Shown: positions 8,801-18,360, counted from the first letter of the stretch. The stretch: DNA of 64,000 nucleotides from Fimadaptatus sp050946055 (GCA_050946055.1 JBMNUB010000007.1:21347-85346), one strand, 5' to 3'. The notes: generated from the letters alone by a model not told the origin. Program-made: numbers and translations.

Positions 8801-10351
8801 ATGAAGAAAAAGCTGATTAGCGTGCTGTGCGCGCTGATTGCGGGGCTGATGATGTGTGCGGGCGCGGGCGCTGAGGAGTGGTCCGCGTCGTTTATAATGG
8901 CCATGGTCACCGACACGGCTACGGTGCTGAACCCGCTCAAGGCGGTCAACCGCGATGTGATATCGGTGGACATGCTGGTGTACGAGAGCCTTGTGGAGCT
9001 GGACGATACCGGCAAGCCCTCGGCCTGTCTGGCAACGAGCTGGGCGGCTGAGGACGCGGGCTGGACATGGTACTTTACCATACGCGAGGGCGTGACCTTC
9101 CACAGCGGCGCGCCGCTTACGGCTTCCGATGTGGTCGCGTCCATGAACGCCATAATGACCGGTCAGACCGGCGCGTGGGCGCAGGTGCTGGGCTCCATGG
9201 TCGAGAGCTGCGAGGCCGTGGATGACCACACGCTCAAGGTGGCGGCGCGCGCGCCCAGCTATGCGCTCTTGTACGCCATGACCTTTCCCATAGTCCCGGC
9301 GAGCGAGGTATCCAGCAGCCAGCCTTCCGGCACAGGCCCTTACAGGATAGTCAGCGCCGAGATGGGTTCGCGCATGCGCCTGCGCCGCAATGAGGAGTGG
9401 TGGAAGCGCATGCCCACGCTGGAGACTATCGAGGTGCGCAACTTCGTCAACTTCGACGCGGCGCTGGGTCAGCTGGACATACGCGCAGTCGATGCCGTGG
9501 CCACGCGCTCCACGGCGGCTTCGCGCTTTCGCGGCGTGAACAATTACCATGTGACCGACTATATGACAAGACAACTGGAGTGCCTTGTGCCAAATCTGGA
9601 CAGCGACAGCCCCATGAGCGTGCTGAACGTGCGTCAGGCCGTGATGGAGGCGCTGGACAAGCAGGCGCTGATAAGCAATGTGTACCTGTCCATGGCGACA
9701 CAGGCCGATGCCTGCGTGCCGCCGGGCGACTGGCTGTATGAGCCCATGGCCGAGGTGTACGACTATGACCTAAACGGCGCGCTGACCTATCTGGCAGCGG
9801 CGGGCTGGACCGACGTGGACAGCGACGGCATAATGGAAAAGGCTAGGTCAAACGGAGCGTTTGATCAGCTGGACATAAAGATAATAACCTATGAGGAGCC
9901 TGACTATCCTTCGCGGCAGGATGCGGCGACGCTGATAGGCGAGCAGCTCAGGCAGGCGGGCTTCAATGCCACGATAGAGGTCATGGAGCAGGAAGAACTG
10001 CTCAAGGTCATGAAGGACGGCGACTACGATCTGGCGCTGGTGGGGTACTACCTGAGCATGTCGCCCGACTATGAGTTCATGCTGGGCAGCAAGGGCCAGT
10101 CCAACTTAAACGGCTATGAATCCGCGCAGATGGACGCGGCGCTTAACGATATAATGTCCTCTGTGGCGGAGAGCGACTTTCTGGCGGCGGTCAACCGCAT
10201 GCAGACGATAGTGGCGCAGGATCTACCGGTGATATCGCTGTACTTCCGCGGCGGCTCGCTGGTAAGCTACCTGGACATGAGCAGTCTGGGCAGGCTCAGT
10301 GAACTGGATACATTCAACGGCCTGGAGTACTGGCAGGGAGTTGCAGGCTGA
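8801..10351 (+). CDS. ABC transporter substrate-binding protein, family 5
   Basis: This 516-aa secreted binding protein belongs to the peptide/opine/nickel (SBP_bac_5) family. The N-terminus is a signal peptide (MKKKLISVLCALIAGLMM) with an AGA cleavage site before EEW; there is no canonical lipobox. Family features include the N-terminal LVYESLVELD, the WYFTIREGVTFHSGAPLTASDV block and the C-terminal pattern around DYEFMLGSKG. It has GCGGAGG ahead of the ATG and lies between the transglycosylase and dxs with no permease or ATPase genes nearby, so it is either an orphan subunit or has another role. The ligand is unknown. Confidence 0.88.
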   Translation: MKKKLISVLCALIAGLMMCAGAGAEEWSASFIMAMVTDTATVLNPLKAVNRDVISVDMLVYESLVELDDTGKPSACLATSWAAEDAGWTWYFTIREGVTFHSGAPLTASDVVASMNAIMTGQTGAWAQVLGSMVESCEAVDDHTLKVAARAPSYALLYAMTFPIVPASEVSSSQPSGTGPYRIVSAEMGSRMRLRRNEEWWKRMPTLETIEVRNFVNFDAALGQLDIRAVDAVATRSTAASRFRGVNNYHVTDYMTRQLECLVPNLDSDSPMSVLNVRQAVMEALDKQALISNVYLSMATQADACVPPGDWLYEPMAEVYDYDLNGALTYLAAAGWTDVDSDGIMEKARSNGAFDQLDIKIITYEEPDYPSRQDAATLIGEQLRQAGFNATIEVMEQEELLKVMKDGDYDLALVGYYLSMSPDYEFMLGSKGQSNLNGYESAQMDAALNDIMSSVAESDFLAAVNRMQTIVAQDLPVISLYFRGGSLVSYLDMSSLGRLSELDTFNGLEYWQGVAG

Positions 10352-10365
10352 GCGGGGGTGTGAGC

Positions 10366-12330
10366 ATGCTGGAGAGCATAACGGGGCCGGAATGCATACG
10401 CGCGCTGAGCGACGCGGAGCTTGGCGAACTGGCGCAGGAGCTGCGCGAAAAGATAATATCCACCGTGTCGCGCACGGGCGGTCATCTTGCCAGCAATCTG
10501 GGCGCGGTGGAGCTGACCATAGCGCTGCACTGCGCGCTTGACTGCCCGCGCGACAAGCTGGTGTTTGACGTGGGCCATCAGTCATATGCGCATAAGCTGC
10601 TCACCGGGCGCTATAAGGACTTCGACACCATACGCCAGCAGGGCGGCATAAGCGGCTTTCCGCGCCGCAGCGAGAGCGAGTACGATGCGTTCTCGGTGGG
10701 TCATGCATCGACTGCGATATCGGCGGCGCTGGGCATGGCGCGCGCGCGGGATGCGCTGGGCGAGGACTATCGCGTGGTAGCCGTGGTGGGCGACGGCGCG
10801 CTGACCGGCGGCATGTGCTACGAGGCGCTCAACGACCTTGGCACGTCGCGCACGCATATGACCATAATACTCAACGACAACGAGATGTCCATAGCGCGCA
10901 ATGTGGGCGCGCTGTCGCGGCATCTGACGCGGCTGCGCAACTCGCGCGCATACAGGCTGACCAAGGCGCGCGTGCGCACGCGGCTCAAGCGCCTGCCGGT
11001 TATAGGCCCGGCGATGATAAAGGTGATGGAAAAGGTCAAGGACGCGCTCAAGTACATGCTGGTGCGCGGCTCGTTCTTCGAGGTGTTCGGGCTGGAGTAT
11101 GTAGGCCCTGTGGACGGCCACGACATACGCGCGCTGCGCGACGCTCTGGAGCATGCCGATCAGGCCGAGCGCCCGGTGCTATTGCACGTGATAACGCGCA
11201 AGGGGCAGGGCTATGCGCCCGCTGAGAGCAGCCCGGAGCGATTTCACGGCACGGCACCGTTCTTCATGGACACGGGAGAAGCGCAGTCGCCCGGCGCACA
11301 GTCCAACAGCAACTGCATGGCGCGCGCGCTCTGCAACATAATGGCGCGGGATGAGCGCGCGCTGGGCATAACCGCCGCCATGCCCGCAGGCACGGGCATG
11401 AACATAGTGGCGCAGCGTTATCCGGGGCGGGTGTACGACGTGGGCATAGCCGAGGAACATGCGCTGACGCTGGCGGCGGGCATGGCGGCGGCGGGCGCGC
11501 GGCCATTTGTGTGCCTATACTCGACGTTTGCACAGCGCGCCTTTGACCAGCTGATACACGACGTGGCGCTGGACGCGCTGCCCGTGTGCCTGCTGCTCGA
11601 CCGCGCCGGTATATCGGGCGCGGATGGCGCGACGCATCAGGGCATATTCGACATCTCCTTTCTGAGCATAGTGCCGGGGCTGCGCATAATGTCCCCGCGC
11701 TGCGGCGAGGAGCTGAGGCTGATGATGGACTTCGCCATGGAGCTGAATGTGCCCTGCGCCATACGCTACGCCAAGGACGCGGACAGCGACCTGTGCGGCG
11801 GCGTGGCGGCGGTAGAGGATGGAAGATGGGAGCGTGTGGAGCTGGCCGAACAGCGCGAGGGTGCGACCGGCATTGCGCAGGGTAAGCATAGTGCATGCGG
11901 TGGGCTTGCGGGAGGTTCGGGCGAGGCCATGGCGCAGCAGGCACAGCGCGAGGTCACGCTGATAGCGGTGGGCTGCATGGTGAACGTAGCGCTTTGCGCC
12001 GGGCAGCTGCTCGTGCGCGAGGGCGTGCGGGCGCATGTCATAAACGCGCGCTTCATAAGGCCGCTGGATGAGGACATGCTGAACACGCTGCACGGCGACA
12101 TACTGACGCTGGAGGACGGCGTGCTGACAGGCGGCTTTGGCGCGGCGGTCAAGCTGTATCTGGCCGGGCGCGATGAGCGCGAGGGCGGCGAGCCTGCGCG
12201 CGTCAAGTGCATAGGCTATGAGGATGAATTCATAGAGCATGCGGGCAGGGGCGCGCTGATGCGCGAGCGCGGCCTAGACGCTCAGGGCGTGGCCAAGAGC
12301 GCGCTGGAATGGGTGCGCGCGCGGGCGTGA
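10366..12330 (+). CDS. dxs: 1-deoxy-D-xylulose-5-phosphate synthase
   Basis: Dxs condenses pyruvate and glyceraldehyde 3-phosphate with thiamine diphosphate, starting the non-mevalonate isoprenoid pathway. The 654-aa protein shows HVGQS-type FDVGHQSYAHKLLTGR, the diphosphate-binding GDGALTGGMCYEALN, the GPVDGHD segment, and the second-domain DRAGISGADGATHQG and EEHALTLAAGMA. A low-complexity insert rich in Gly, Ala and Gln (around residues 495-525) precedes the C-terminal transketolase domain and is not usual. The ATG at 10366 follows GCGGGGGTG, only 15 bp after the binding-protein stop. It heads the isoprenoid/tlyA/nadK/argR/recN cluster typical of Firmicutes. Confidence 0.96.
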   Translation: MLESITGPECIRALSDAELGELAQELREKIISTVSRTGGHLASNLGAVELTIALHCALDCPRDKLVFDVGHQSYAHKLLTGRYKDFDTIRQQGGISGFPRRSESEYDAFSVGHASTAISAALGMARARDALGEDYRVVAVVGDGALTGGMCYEALNDLGTSRTHMTIILNDNEMSIARNVGALSRHLTRLRNSRAYRLTKARVRTRLKRLPVIGPAMIKVMEKVKDALKYMLVRGSFFEVFGLEYVGPVDGHDIRALRDALEHADQAERPVLLHVITRKGQGYAPAESSPERFHGTAPFFMDTGEAQSPGAQSNSNCMARALCNIMARDERALGITAAMPAGTGMNIVAQRYPGRVYDVGIAEEHALTLAAGMAAAGARPFVCLYSTFAQRAFDQLIHDVALDALPVCLLLDRAGISGADGATHQGIFDISFLSIVPGLRIMSPRCGEELRLMMDFAMELNVPCAIRYAKDADSDLCGGVAAVEDGRWERVELAEQREGATGIAQGKHSACGGLAGGSGEAMAQQAQREVTLIAVGCMVNVALCAGQLLVREGVRAHVINARFIRPLDEDMLNTLHGDILTLEDGVLTGGFGAAVKLYLAGRDEREGGEPARVKCIGYEDEFIEHAGRGALMRERGLDAQGVAKSALEWVRARA

Positions 12331-12479
12331 TTGATATGACGGATGCATGTCAACGCGGGCGCGATTGATACGCCGCATATGACGGACATGCGCGATGTCA
12401 ACGCGGGCACGGCGGCACACTGGCACATTTAAAGCGGCGCGCGGCAGCGCCTAAACAACGACACTCGGAGGTGTGATCC

Positions 12480-13286
12480 TTGGCGGAGAGACTGGATCAG
12501 GCGCTGGTAAAGCGCGGACTGATAGATTCGCGCGAGCGCGCACAGGCGCTCATAATGGAAGGGCGAGTGTACATATTCGAGAACAAGGCGCAAAAGCCCT
12601 CTCAGAAGGTGGAGGACAGCGATGAATTGTCCATACGCGGCGAGCTTAACCCGTATGTGAGCAGGGGCGGCCACAAGCTGGCGCGCGCCATGGATGTGTT
12701 TTCGATAGACGCGCAGGGCGTGACGGCCATAGACATAGGCGCGTCCACGGGCGGCTTTACCGACGTATTGCTGCGTGCGGGCGCTCAGCGCGTGTATGCC
12801 GTGGACGTGGGCTATGGCCAGCTGGCGTATAAGCTGCGCTCCGACGAGCGCGTGGTGGTCATGGAGCGCACCAACGCGCGCTATATAGAGCCGGGCATGT
12901 TCCAGCCGCTGCCCGAGCTGGGTGTGACCGACGTGAGCTTCATATCTCTTAAACTCATACTGCCTCCCGCGCTTAAGATAGTTGGGCGGCGCTTTGTGGC
13001 GCTGATAAAGCCGCAGTTCGAGGCCGGGCGCGAGCGCGTGGGCAAGAAGGGCGTGGTGCGCGATCCCGAGGTGCATGAGGACGTGGTGCGCGACATAGTG
13101 AAGTTCGTGCCTGAGCTGGGCTGGCATGTGCAGGGGCTGGACTACTCGCCGATAACCGGCCCTGAGGGCAACATAGAGTTCCTGTGCGACATGGCGCCGG
13201 GAGTTGAGGGTCAGATAGACCTATCCGTCATACCCGAGGTGGTGCGCCGCGCGCATGAGGCGCTGGACAAGCGCGCCGCCAAGTAA
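12480..13286 (+). CDS. tlyA: TlyA-family rRNA methyltransferase
   Basis: TlyA proteins 2'-O-methylate rRNA cytidines; some homologues are also called hemolysins. The 268-aa product has an N-terminal S4 RNA-binding domain (RLDQALVKRGLIDSRERAQ) and an FtsJ-like methyltransferase domain with the SAM motif DIGASTGGFTDVLL, VDVGYGQLAYKLR and LIKPQFEAGRE. The TTG start is set by CGGAGG located 8 bp upstream. It lies 149 bp after dxs and is followed by a terminator hairpin, so nadK may have its own promoter. Direct evidence for the modification site cannot be seen here. Confidence 0.93.
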   Translation: MAERLDQALVKRGLIDSRERAQALIMEGRVYIFENKAQKPSQKVEDSDELSIRGELNPYVSRGGHKLARAMDVFSIDAQGVTAIDIGASTGGFTDVLLRAGAQRVYAVDVGYGQLAYKLRSDERVVVMERTNARYIEPGMFQPLPELGVTDVSFISLKLILPPALKIVGRRFVALIKPQFEAGRERVGKKGVVRDPEVHEDVVRDIVKFVPELGWHVQGLDYSPITGPEGNIEFLCDMAPGVEGQIDLSVIPEVVRRAHEALDKRAAK

Positions 13287-13314
13287 GGCGGGCGCAAACT
13301 GGGATATACGCAAT

Positions 13315-13380
13315 GCAGGCCGATGGGCTGTGTGCCGCTATGAGCGGTGCGCGGACTTATCGGCCTGCGCTTTGTTTATT
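13315..13380 (+). terminator. Intrinsic terminator after tlyA
   Basis: GCAGGCCGAT (13315-13324) pairs with ATCGGCCTGC (13359-13368), with a secondary stem inside the loop, followed by GCTTTGTTTATT. It splits the classical dxs-recN cluster. The rest of 13381-13741 contains no gene apart from the nadK promoter. Confidence 0.75.
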
Positions 13381-13688
13381 GGAGAATGTAGGAAAACTTC
13401 GCGCGCGGTGATGCGCGGAGCCAACGCGGCCAGCGCCATGGCAAAAGCTAATGCGATGATTGATACTTGCATAAGGCGTTATACAGATGCATCGCTTCAC
13501 TGCATAAAAGCGTGTATATGCGTTTTTAGGCAATATGGCATTACTTACAATGAGACTATAACTTAATCGTGGCGGGAATGCGCCGCGCATGACCATGCGC
13601 AAATGGCATATTAGCAGATGGAAAATATGCGCAAATCGAACATAAGTATGAGTTTACGTTAAATGCACCGATGCATGCTCAAAACCTC

Positions 13689-13717
13689 TTGTATGTTTAT
13701 GCAATGTCCGATATACT
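13689..13717 (+). promoter_or_regulatory. Promoter for nadK-argR-recN
   Basis: TTGTAT (13689-13694) and TATACT (13712-13717) are 17 bp apart, 25 bp before the nadK GTG. This suggests a short leader. Confidence 0.65.
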
Positions 13718-13741
13718 GTATAAAGACGGGAGTGATATGCA

Positions 13742-14590
13742 GTGGTCAAGCGCGTGGGCGTATATTGGAACACCGGCAAGGCGCATGGTCTGGACACGGC
13801 GCGGGCGCTGATGCGCATGGCGCGGGATGTGGGCATGGAGCCCGTGCCGGATGCGGCGCTGGCTGCGGCGCTGGGGCTGTGCGGCGGGCTACCGCTTTAT
13901 GAGCTGGCGGGCGCATGCGATGTGATAATAGTGCTGGGCGGCGATGGCACGCTGCTGTCGGCGGCGGGTCAGGCGGCGCGCTGCGGCGTGCCGCTGCTGG
14001 GCGTGAACATAGGCCACATGGGCTTCATGACCGAGCTTACGCCCGACGGCCTGCCTCAGGCGCTCATTAGGCTGCGCGAGGGCGACTATGAGATAGAGCA
14101 TCGCATGATGATATGCGCGCGCGCCGAGGGCATAGCGCAGCAGGTGGCGCTAAACGACATAGTGCTGTATCGCCCCTCGGACGAGCTGCACATAGTCGAT
14201 TTGCGCGTGAGCGTGGGCGGAGCCAGCATGGGCAGGATACTGTCAGACGGGCTTATCGCGGCCACGCCGACCGGCTCGACGGCGTATTCGCTGTCTGCGG
14301 GCGGGCCGGTGGTCGATCCGCTGCTGGACTGCATAGTGATGACGCCCATATGCCCGCATTCGCCGCTGTCGCGCCCGGCGGTTTTGCCCGGCTGGGAGCG
14401 CGTGACGGTGGACACGCCCATGGACGGGCGCGGGCTGCTGCTGTGTGCCGATGGGCGCGCGCCCATCAAGGTGGCGGCGGGCGTGCCGATAGTGATAGAA
14501 AAGAGCGAACTGCGCACCGGCCTTATACGCCTTTGCAAGCGCAGCTTCTACGATGCGTTCAGGCTCAAGATAAGCGAGTGGAGCAACTGA
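13742..14590 (+). CDS. nadK: NAD kinase
   Basis: NadK phosphorylates NAD to NADP. The 282-aa protein has the diagnostic LGGDGTLLSAA (GGDGT at 66-70), GVNIGHMGFMTE, the NDIVLYR block and DGLIAATPTGSTAYSLSAGGPV. A GTG start is inferred: the sequence GGGAGTG lies 9 bp upstream, and no ATG fits the conserved N-terminus. The gene opens the second half of the dxs-recN cluster and is followed after 101 bp by argR. Confidence 0.96.
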   Translation: MVKRVGVYWNTGKAHGLDTARALMRMARDVGMEPVPDAALAAALGLCGGLPLYELAGACDVIIVLGGDGTLLSAAGQAARCGVPLLGVNIGHMGFMTELTPDGLPQALIRLREGDYEIEHRMMICARAEGIAQQVALNDIVLYRPSDELHIVDLRVSVGGASMGRILSDGLIAATPTGSTAYSLSAGGPVVDPLLDCIVMTPICPHSPLSRPAVLPGWERVTVDTPMDGRGLLLCADGRAPIKVAAGVPIVIEKSELRTGLIRLCKRSFYDAFRLKISEWSN

Positions 14591-14691
14591 CGCAGCTTCA
14601 GACATCCGCGCGGCGGGGCCGCGATGAGCATACGAAAATTATCAAAATAAAAGGCATGGCTTATGCATGCCCAAAGGGAGGTATTCATCGG

Positions 14692-15144
14692 ATGAAATCT
14701 GTGCGCCACGCTATGATATTGGACATAATAGAGTCCATGGACATAGAAACGCAGGAGGAACTCGCCGACGAACTGCGCAAGCGCGGCATAGTCGTGACTC
14801 AGGCGACGGTGTCGCGCGACATAAAGGAACTGCGCCTGCTCAAGGTGCTGGCCGAGAACGGCGGCTATAAGTACGCAACCGTCGATAAGGCCGAAAAGGG
14901 ACTGAGCGAGCGCTTTATCAGGATATTCTCGGAATCCACGCTCTCCATGCAGTGTGCCGAGAACATAATCGTGATAAAGACGCTGGCGGGCAGCGCCAAC
15001 GCTGCGGGCGAGGCCGTGGATTCGATGCGCTGGCCGGAGATAGTGGGTTCGCTTGCCGGAGACAACACACTGCTTGTGATAGTCAAGGACAAGGAGCACG
15101 TGCAGTCGGTAATGGACAAGTTCACATCGATGATGAAGAAGTGA
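14692..15144 (+). CDS. argR: Arginine repressor
   Basis: ArgR binds arginine and represses arginine biosynthesis operons, and in Firmicutes may activate catabolism. The 150-aa product matches family length. The N-terminal winged helix includes QEELADELRKRGIVVTQATVSRDIKEL. The C-terminal hexamerisation and arginine-binding domain carries GSLAGDNTLLVIVKD, corresponding to the family GTIAGDDT motif. The ATG at 14692 follows AGGGAGG with a 9-10 bp gap. No ARG box could be assigned by eye in the window. Confidence 0.95.
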   Translation: MKSVRHAMILDIIESMDIETQEELADELRKRGIVVTQATVSRDIKELRLLKVLAENGGYKYATVDKAEKGLSERFIRIFSESTLSMQCAENIIVIKTLAGSANAAGEAVDSMRWPEIVGSLAGDNTLLVIVKDKEHVQSVMDKFTSMMKK

Positions 15145-15160
15145 CGCGGGGGGAAAGAGC

Positions 15161-16882
15161 GTGCTGACTACGCTGGACATACGCAATATAGCCCTGATAG
15201 ACAGGCTGACACTGGAACTGTCGCCGGGGCTTAACGTGCTGACGGGCGAGACCGGCGCGGGCAAGACCATCATCATAGATTCGCTGGATCTGGCGCTGGG
15301 TGGCCGCGCCGACCGCGAACTGATACGCACGGGCGAGGAACAGGCGGAAGTACAGGCGCTGTTTGACATAGGCAGCGATCCCGAACTGGAAGCGATGCTG
15401 GACGATATGGGCATAGATCACGCGGATGGCCAGCTGCTCATATCGCGCCAGCTCTCGGCAAATGGCCGCAATGTCATCCGCGTGGGCGAGAGGATGTGCT
15501 CGCTGGGCCAGCTCAAGCAGATAACCGCCTGTCTGGTCGAGATGCACGGCCAGCACGAGCATCAGTCGCTGACCGACGAGCGCCAGCAGCTCAAGTACCT
15601 GGACGCATTCGCACACCGCGAACTGAAGGAACTGAAGGCGGATGTAGCGCGCCAGTATGCCGTGTGGCGCGATCTGCGCAGCCGCATACGCGCGCTCAAC
15701 GTGGACGAGCGCGAGAGCGCAAGGCGGGTGGAACTGCTGCGCTTTGAGCAGCGCGAACTGGAGCAGCTCAAGCTCAAGCCCGGCGAGGACGAGCGCATAG
15801 CCGCGCGCCTTGAGGAGATGCGCGGCTATGAAAAGACCTCCGAAGCGCTGGCCACGGCGTATTCCGCGCTGGACGGCGAGGAAGCCGGTGCGCTGGATCA
15901 GCTGCGGCAGGCCGTGGGCGCACTGGGCCAGATAAGCGACATGGGCGAAACCTATGAGCGGCTCAGCGCGCGCCTGAGCGACATGCTCTATCAGCTGGAG
16001 GATGCCGCATTTGAGGTACATGCGCTGCGCAGCTCGCAGGAGTACGATCCGCAGCTTATGGAGCGCATGGAGCGCCGCCTGAGCGCGCTCAACTCGGCCA
16101 AGGCGCGCTACGGCCCCACGCTGGACGATGTGATAGCGCGCTGCGCGGGAATAGGCGAGGAACTGGAGCAGATTGCCGATGCCAAGCGCCAGCTCAAGCT
16201 GTACGCCGGTCAGCTCAAGAAGGAGCAGACCGCGCTGATACGCCTGTGCGAGCAGCTGACTCAGGCGCGGCGCGAGGCTGCAGAGCGCTTTGCGCAGCGG
16301 CTCAAGGAGCATCTTAAGGATCTGGGCATGGCGCGCGTGGTGTTCAATGTCGAGGTCAGCGAGCACCGGCAGGCCAGCGCGCTCTCGCCTCTGGGCTGGG
16401 ACACGGTGGAGTTCACCATGTCGGCCAATGCCGGCGAAGCGCCGCGCCCTCTGGGCAAGATAGCCTCGGGCGGCGAGCTGTCGCGCACCATGCTGGCGCT
16501 CAAGGCCGTGGCCGCCGATGCGGACGCCATAGGCACGATGATATTCGACGAGATAGACACCGGCATATCGGGCCGCGTGACGCAGGCTGTGGGCGAAAAG
16601 ATGGCCTCGATAGCTTGCGCGCGGCAGGTGCTGGCGATAACTCATCAGGCACCGATAGCGGCGCTGGCCGACGAACAGTATCTGGTCGAAAAGCGCGAGG
16701 AGGGCGGGCGCGTGTTCACGCATGTGCGCCGCCTGAGCGGGGATGAGCGCGTGGCGGAACTGGCGCGCATAATGGGCGGCGACGACGAGGCCTCGCTCAA
16801 CCATGCGCGCAGCATGCTGGACTCGGCACGCGAGCGCCGCGCTGCGCTGAGCGCATCCGCGCCTGATGCGGATGAAGGTTAG
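15161..16882 (+). CDS. recN: DNA repair protein RecN
   Basis: RecN is an SMC-like ATPase that acts early in double-strand break repair. The 573-aa protein starts with a Walker A GETGAGKT (residues 29-36), followed by the QxxH-type LVEMHGQHEHQSL. A long central coiled coil is rich in Glu, Arg and Leu. At the C-terminus the signature ASGGELSRTMLALK, Walker B MIFDEIDTGISG and ITHQAPIAALAD are present. The GTG start follows GGGGGGA and lies 16 bp after argR. In spore formers spoIVB commonly follows recN; here a BofC-like gene in the opposite orientation does. Confidence 0.96.
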   Translation: MLTTLDIRNIALIDRLTLELSPGLNVLTGETGAGKTIIIDSLDLALGGRADRELIRTGEEQAEVQALFDIGSDPELEAMLDDMGIDHADGQLLISRQLSANGRNVIRVGERMCSLGQLKQITACLVEMHGQHEHQSLTDERQQLKYLDAFAHRELKELKADVARQYAVWRDLRSRIRALNVDERESARRVELLRFEQRELEQLKLKPGEDERIAARLEEMRGYEKTSEALATAYSALDGEEAGALDQLRQAVGALGQISDMGETYERLSARLSDMLYQLEDAAFEVHALRSSQEYDPQLMERMERRLSALNSAKARYGPTLDDVIARCAGIGEELEQIADAKRQLKLYAGQLKKEQTALIRLCEQLTQARREAAERFAQRLKEHLKDLGMARVVFNVEVSEHRQASALSPLGWDTVEFTMSANAGEAPRPLGKIASGGELSRTMLALKAVAADADAIGTMIFDEIDTGISGRVTQAVGEKMASIACARQVLAITHQAPIAALADEQYLVEKREEGGRVFTHVRRLSGDERVAELARIMGGDDEASLNHARSMLDSARERRAALSASAPDADEG

Positions 16883-16967
16883 GTGGAAGGAGAAGCGCTT
16901 AGCGCATCGCTGCGGGCGAACGCAGGGCGGTTGCGCTGAGCGCATCAACGCGCCCTGTGCAGCCGCG

Positions 16968-17498
16968 TCAGCTCTCCATGTCCTCTATCATGCGCTCGGC
17001 CTGCGCCAGCGAGTCGGCTATCTGGCCGCGCTCCAGCCGCGCGATGAGCTCGGGGTCGAGCGCTTCGCGGGATACAGACGCGCTGCCCGCTTCGGTTATC
17101 TGGCCGTCGATTAGGCGCTCGAGCGTGAGCCGCGAGCCGCTTAGCTTTATCAGATAGTGCTTTGGGCAGGGCAAGTCGAGCGCGCGCGACAGCTCTGCGC
17201 CGTCCTGCGAAAATGCAGTGAGCTGCCAGCCGGGATAGAGCGCGCACAGGCCCTCGCGGCTGAGCTGCTCTTCTGGGCAGACCAGCACCTCATTGGACAG
17301 CTCCGTGTGGCCGCACAGCGAGTATGTAGTGCGCAGCGTGAGCATGCTGCCGCGGGCTATTTGCGCCTGCTGCTGCGCGGCGGGGCGCTCTGTGGGCTGC
17401 CGCGCGATGAGCAGAGCCGCAACGATGGCGGCTATCGTTAGCGCCAGTGCCGCAAGTATTGTGATGTTGCGGCGCTGTTTAAGGTCGGTAAGTTTCAT
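16968..17498 (-). CDS. BofC C-terminal-domain-like membrane-anchored protein
   Basis: This 176-aa protein has one N-terminal membrane helix (ITILAALALTIAAIVAALLIA) and an extracytoplasmic domain. The segment LCALYPGWQLTAFSQDGAEL followed by CPKHYLIKLSGSRLTLER resembles the BofC C-terminal domain, which in Bacillus tunes the forespore protease SpoIVB during sigma-K activation. The resemblance is by eye, so the call is tentative. GCGGAGG lies 9 bp before the ATG at 17498. It converges with recN, exactly where spoIVB often occurs in sporulating relatives. An unrelated small anchored protein remains possible. Confidence 0.5.
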   Translation of the reverse strand: MKLTDLKQRRNITILAALALTIAAIVAALLIARQPTERPAAQQQAQIARGSMLTLRTTYSLCGHTELSNEVLVCPEEQLSREGLCALYPGWQLTAFSQDGAELSRALDLPCPKHYLIKLSGSRLTLERLIDGQITEAGSASVSREALDPELIARLERGQIADSLAQAERMIEDMES

Positions 17499-17625
17499 AT
17501 GGCATCGCCTCCGCGTATATATCGTCGTTACAGCTTGTCCGGATGTGCGCGGCGGCATGCTGGCATATAATGCATACGGCGCGCCGGTATGCGCGCGCAA
17601 AACATATGCAAGGGGAGAAATTTGA

Positions 17626-17898
17626 ATGAAGATAAAGAACATAAGTGGCCTTGAGGACAGGATAAAGTCCTCCGAAGATGCACAAGTGCTGGGTGAAGCT
17701 CATTACGCGCTGGACATATACGATTTTGAACCCATGCTCACGCTGGAGATAGAGTTCACGCCCAAGGGTGTGCGCGTGGATGCGGCGGCGCGTCTGGAGT
17801 ACAGCGAGGAGATGAAGGGCTATTACATGGGCGAGCGCGTGGACGATACGGCGCTTGTAGAGCGCGCACTTGAGGAATGGATGGCGCAGGGCGAGTGA
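17626..17898 (+). CDS. Small acidic protein of unknown function
   Basis: A 90-aa acidic protein with no signal peptide, membrane helix or motif I recognise. AGGGGAGA precedes the ATG at a good distance. Its stop overlaps the start of the GNAT acetyltransferase by 4 bp (GTGA), which implies translational coupling and a functional link. Homology is not recognised, and the gene call rests on the ribosome site, coupling and typical codon usage. Confidence 0.7.
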   Translation: MKIKNISGLEDRIKSSEDAQVLGEAHYALDIYDFEPMLTLEIEFTPKGVRVDAAARLEYSEEMKGYYMGERVDDTALVERALEEWMAQGE

Positions 17899-18305
17899 TA
17901 GCATACGACGATGTGCGCAAGGCCCTGCCCGCCGGCCAGCTGCATGCGCTCTTTGAGGAGGCAGGCTGGATTGGCGAGGGCGAGACAGAGGCCATGCGCG
18001 CCGCATTCACGCTGCCGTTTCTCAACTCCACGCTGGTGATATCGGCGTGGGACGGCGGGCGCTTGGTGGGCGCGGTGCGCGTGCTGAGCGACGGCGTGGT
18101 GCGGTCGGTGGTGTACGACCTGGTGGTGGCGCGCGAGTATCGCGGGCGCGGCATAGGCAGCGAGCTGCTCAGCCGCTGCATAGCGCACTGGCCTGGGTCC
18201 GAGTGGCTGATACCGACCGAGGCGCATATAGCGTCGTTTTATGAAAGGCTGGGCTTTGAGCGCAGCGGCGATGCGTTCATGTTAAGGCGTTCGGAGTATT
18301 TTTAG
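17895..18305 (+). CDS. GNAT-family N-acetyltransferase
   Basis: This 136-aa protein is a GCN5-related acyltransferase that would transfer an acyl group from acyl-CoA to an amine. The central VVYDLVVAREYRGRGIGSEL contains the acetyl-CoA pyrophosphate-binding motif RGRGIGSELL, and the C-terminal HIASFYERLGFERSG is the usual beta6-7 motif. GTG at 17895 overlaps the upstream stop; an ATG at 17877 gives six extra residues. The substrate cannot be predicted. Confidence 0.88.
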   Translation: MIAYDDVRKALPAGQLHALFEEAGWIGEGETEAMRAAFTLPFLNSTLVISAWDGGRLVGAVRVLSDGVVRSVVYDLVVAREYRGRGIGSELLSRCIAHWPGSEWLIPTEAHIASFYERLGFERSGDAFMLRRSEYF

Positions 18306-18312
18306 CGCAAAG

Positions 18313-18360
18313 ACGCGCGGCGGTGGCTCGTTGAGAGCGCATCCGCCGCGCGTTTCATTT
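18313..18360 (+). terminator. Intrinsic terminator after the acetyltransferase
   Basis: ACGCGCGGCGG pairs with CCGCCGCGCGT across an 18-nt loop and is followed by TTCATTT. Confidence 0.75.

Noticed and set aside
15122..16948. 608-codon minus-strand frame opposite recN
   Set aside because: recN has all family motifs on the plus strand; the antisense frame has shadow composition only.
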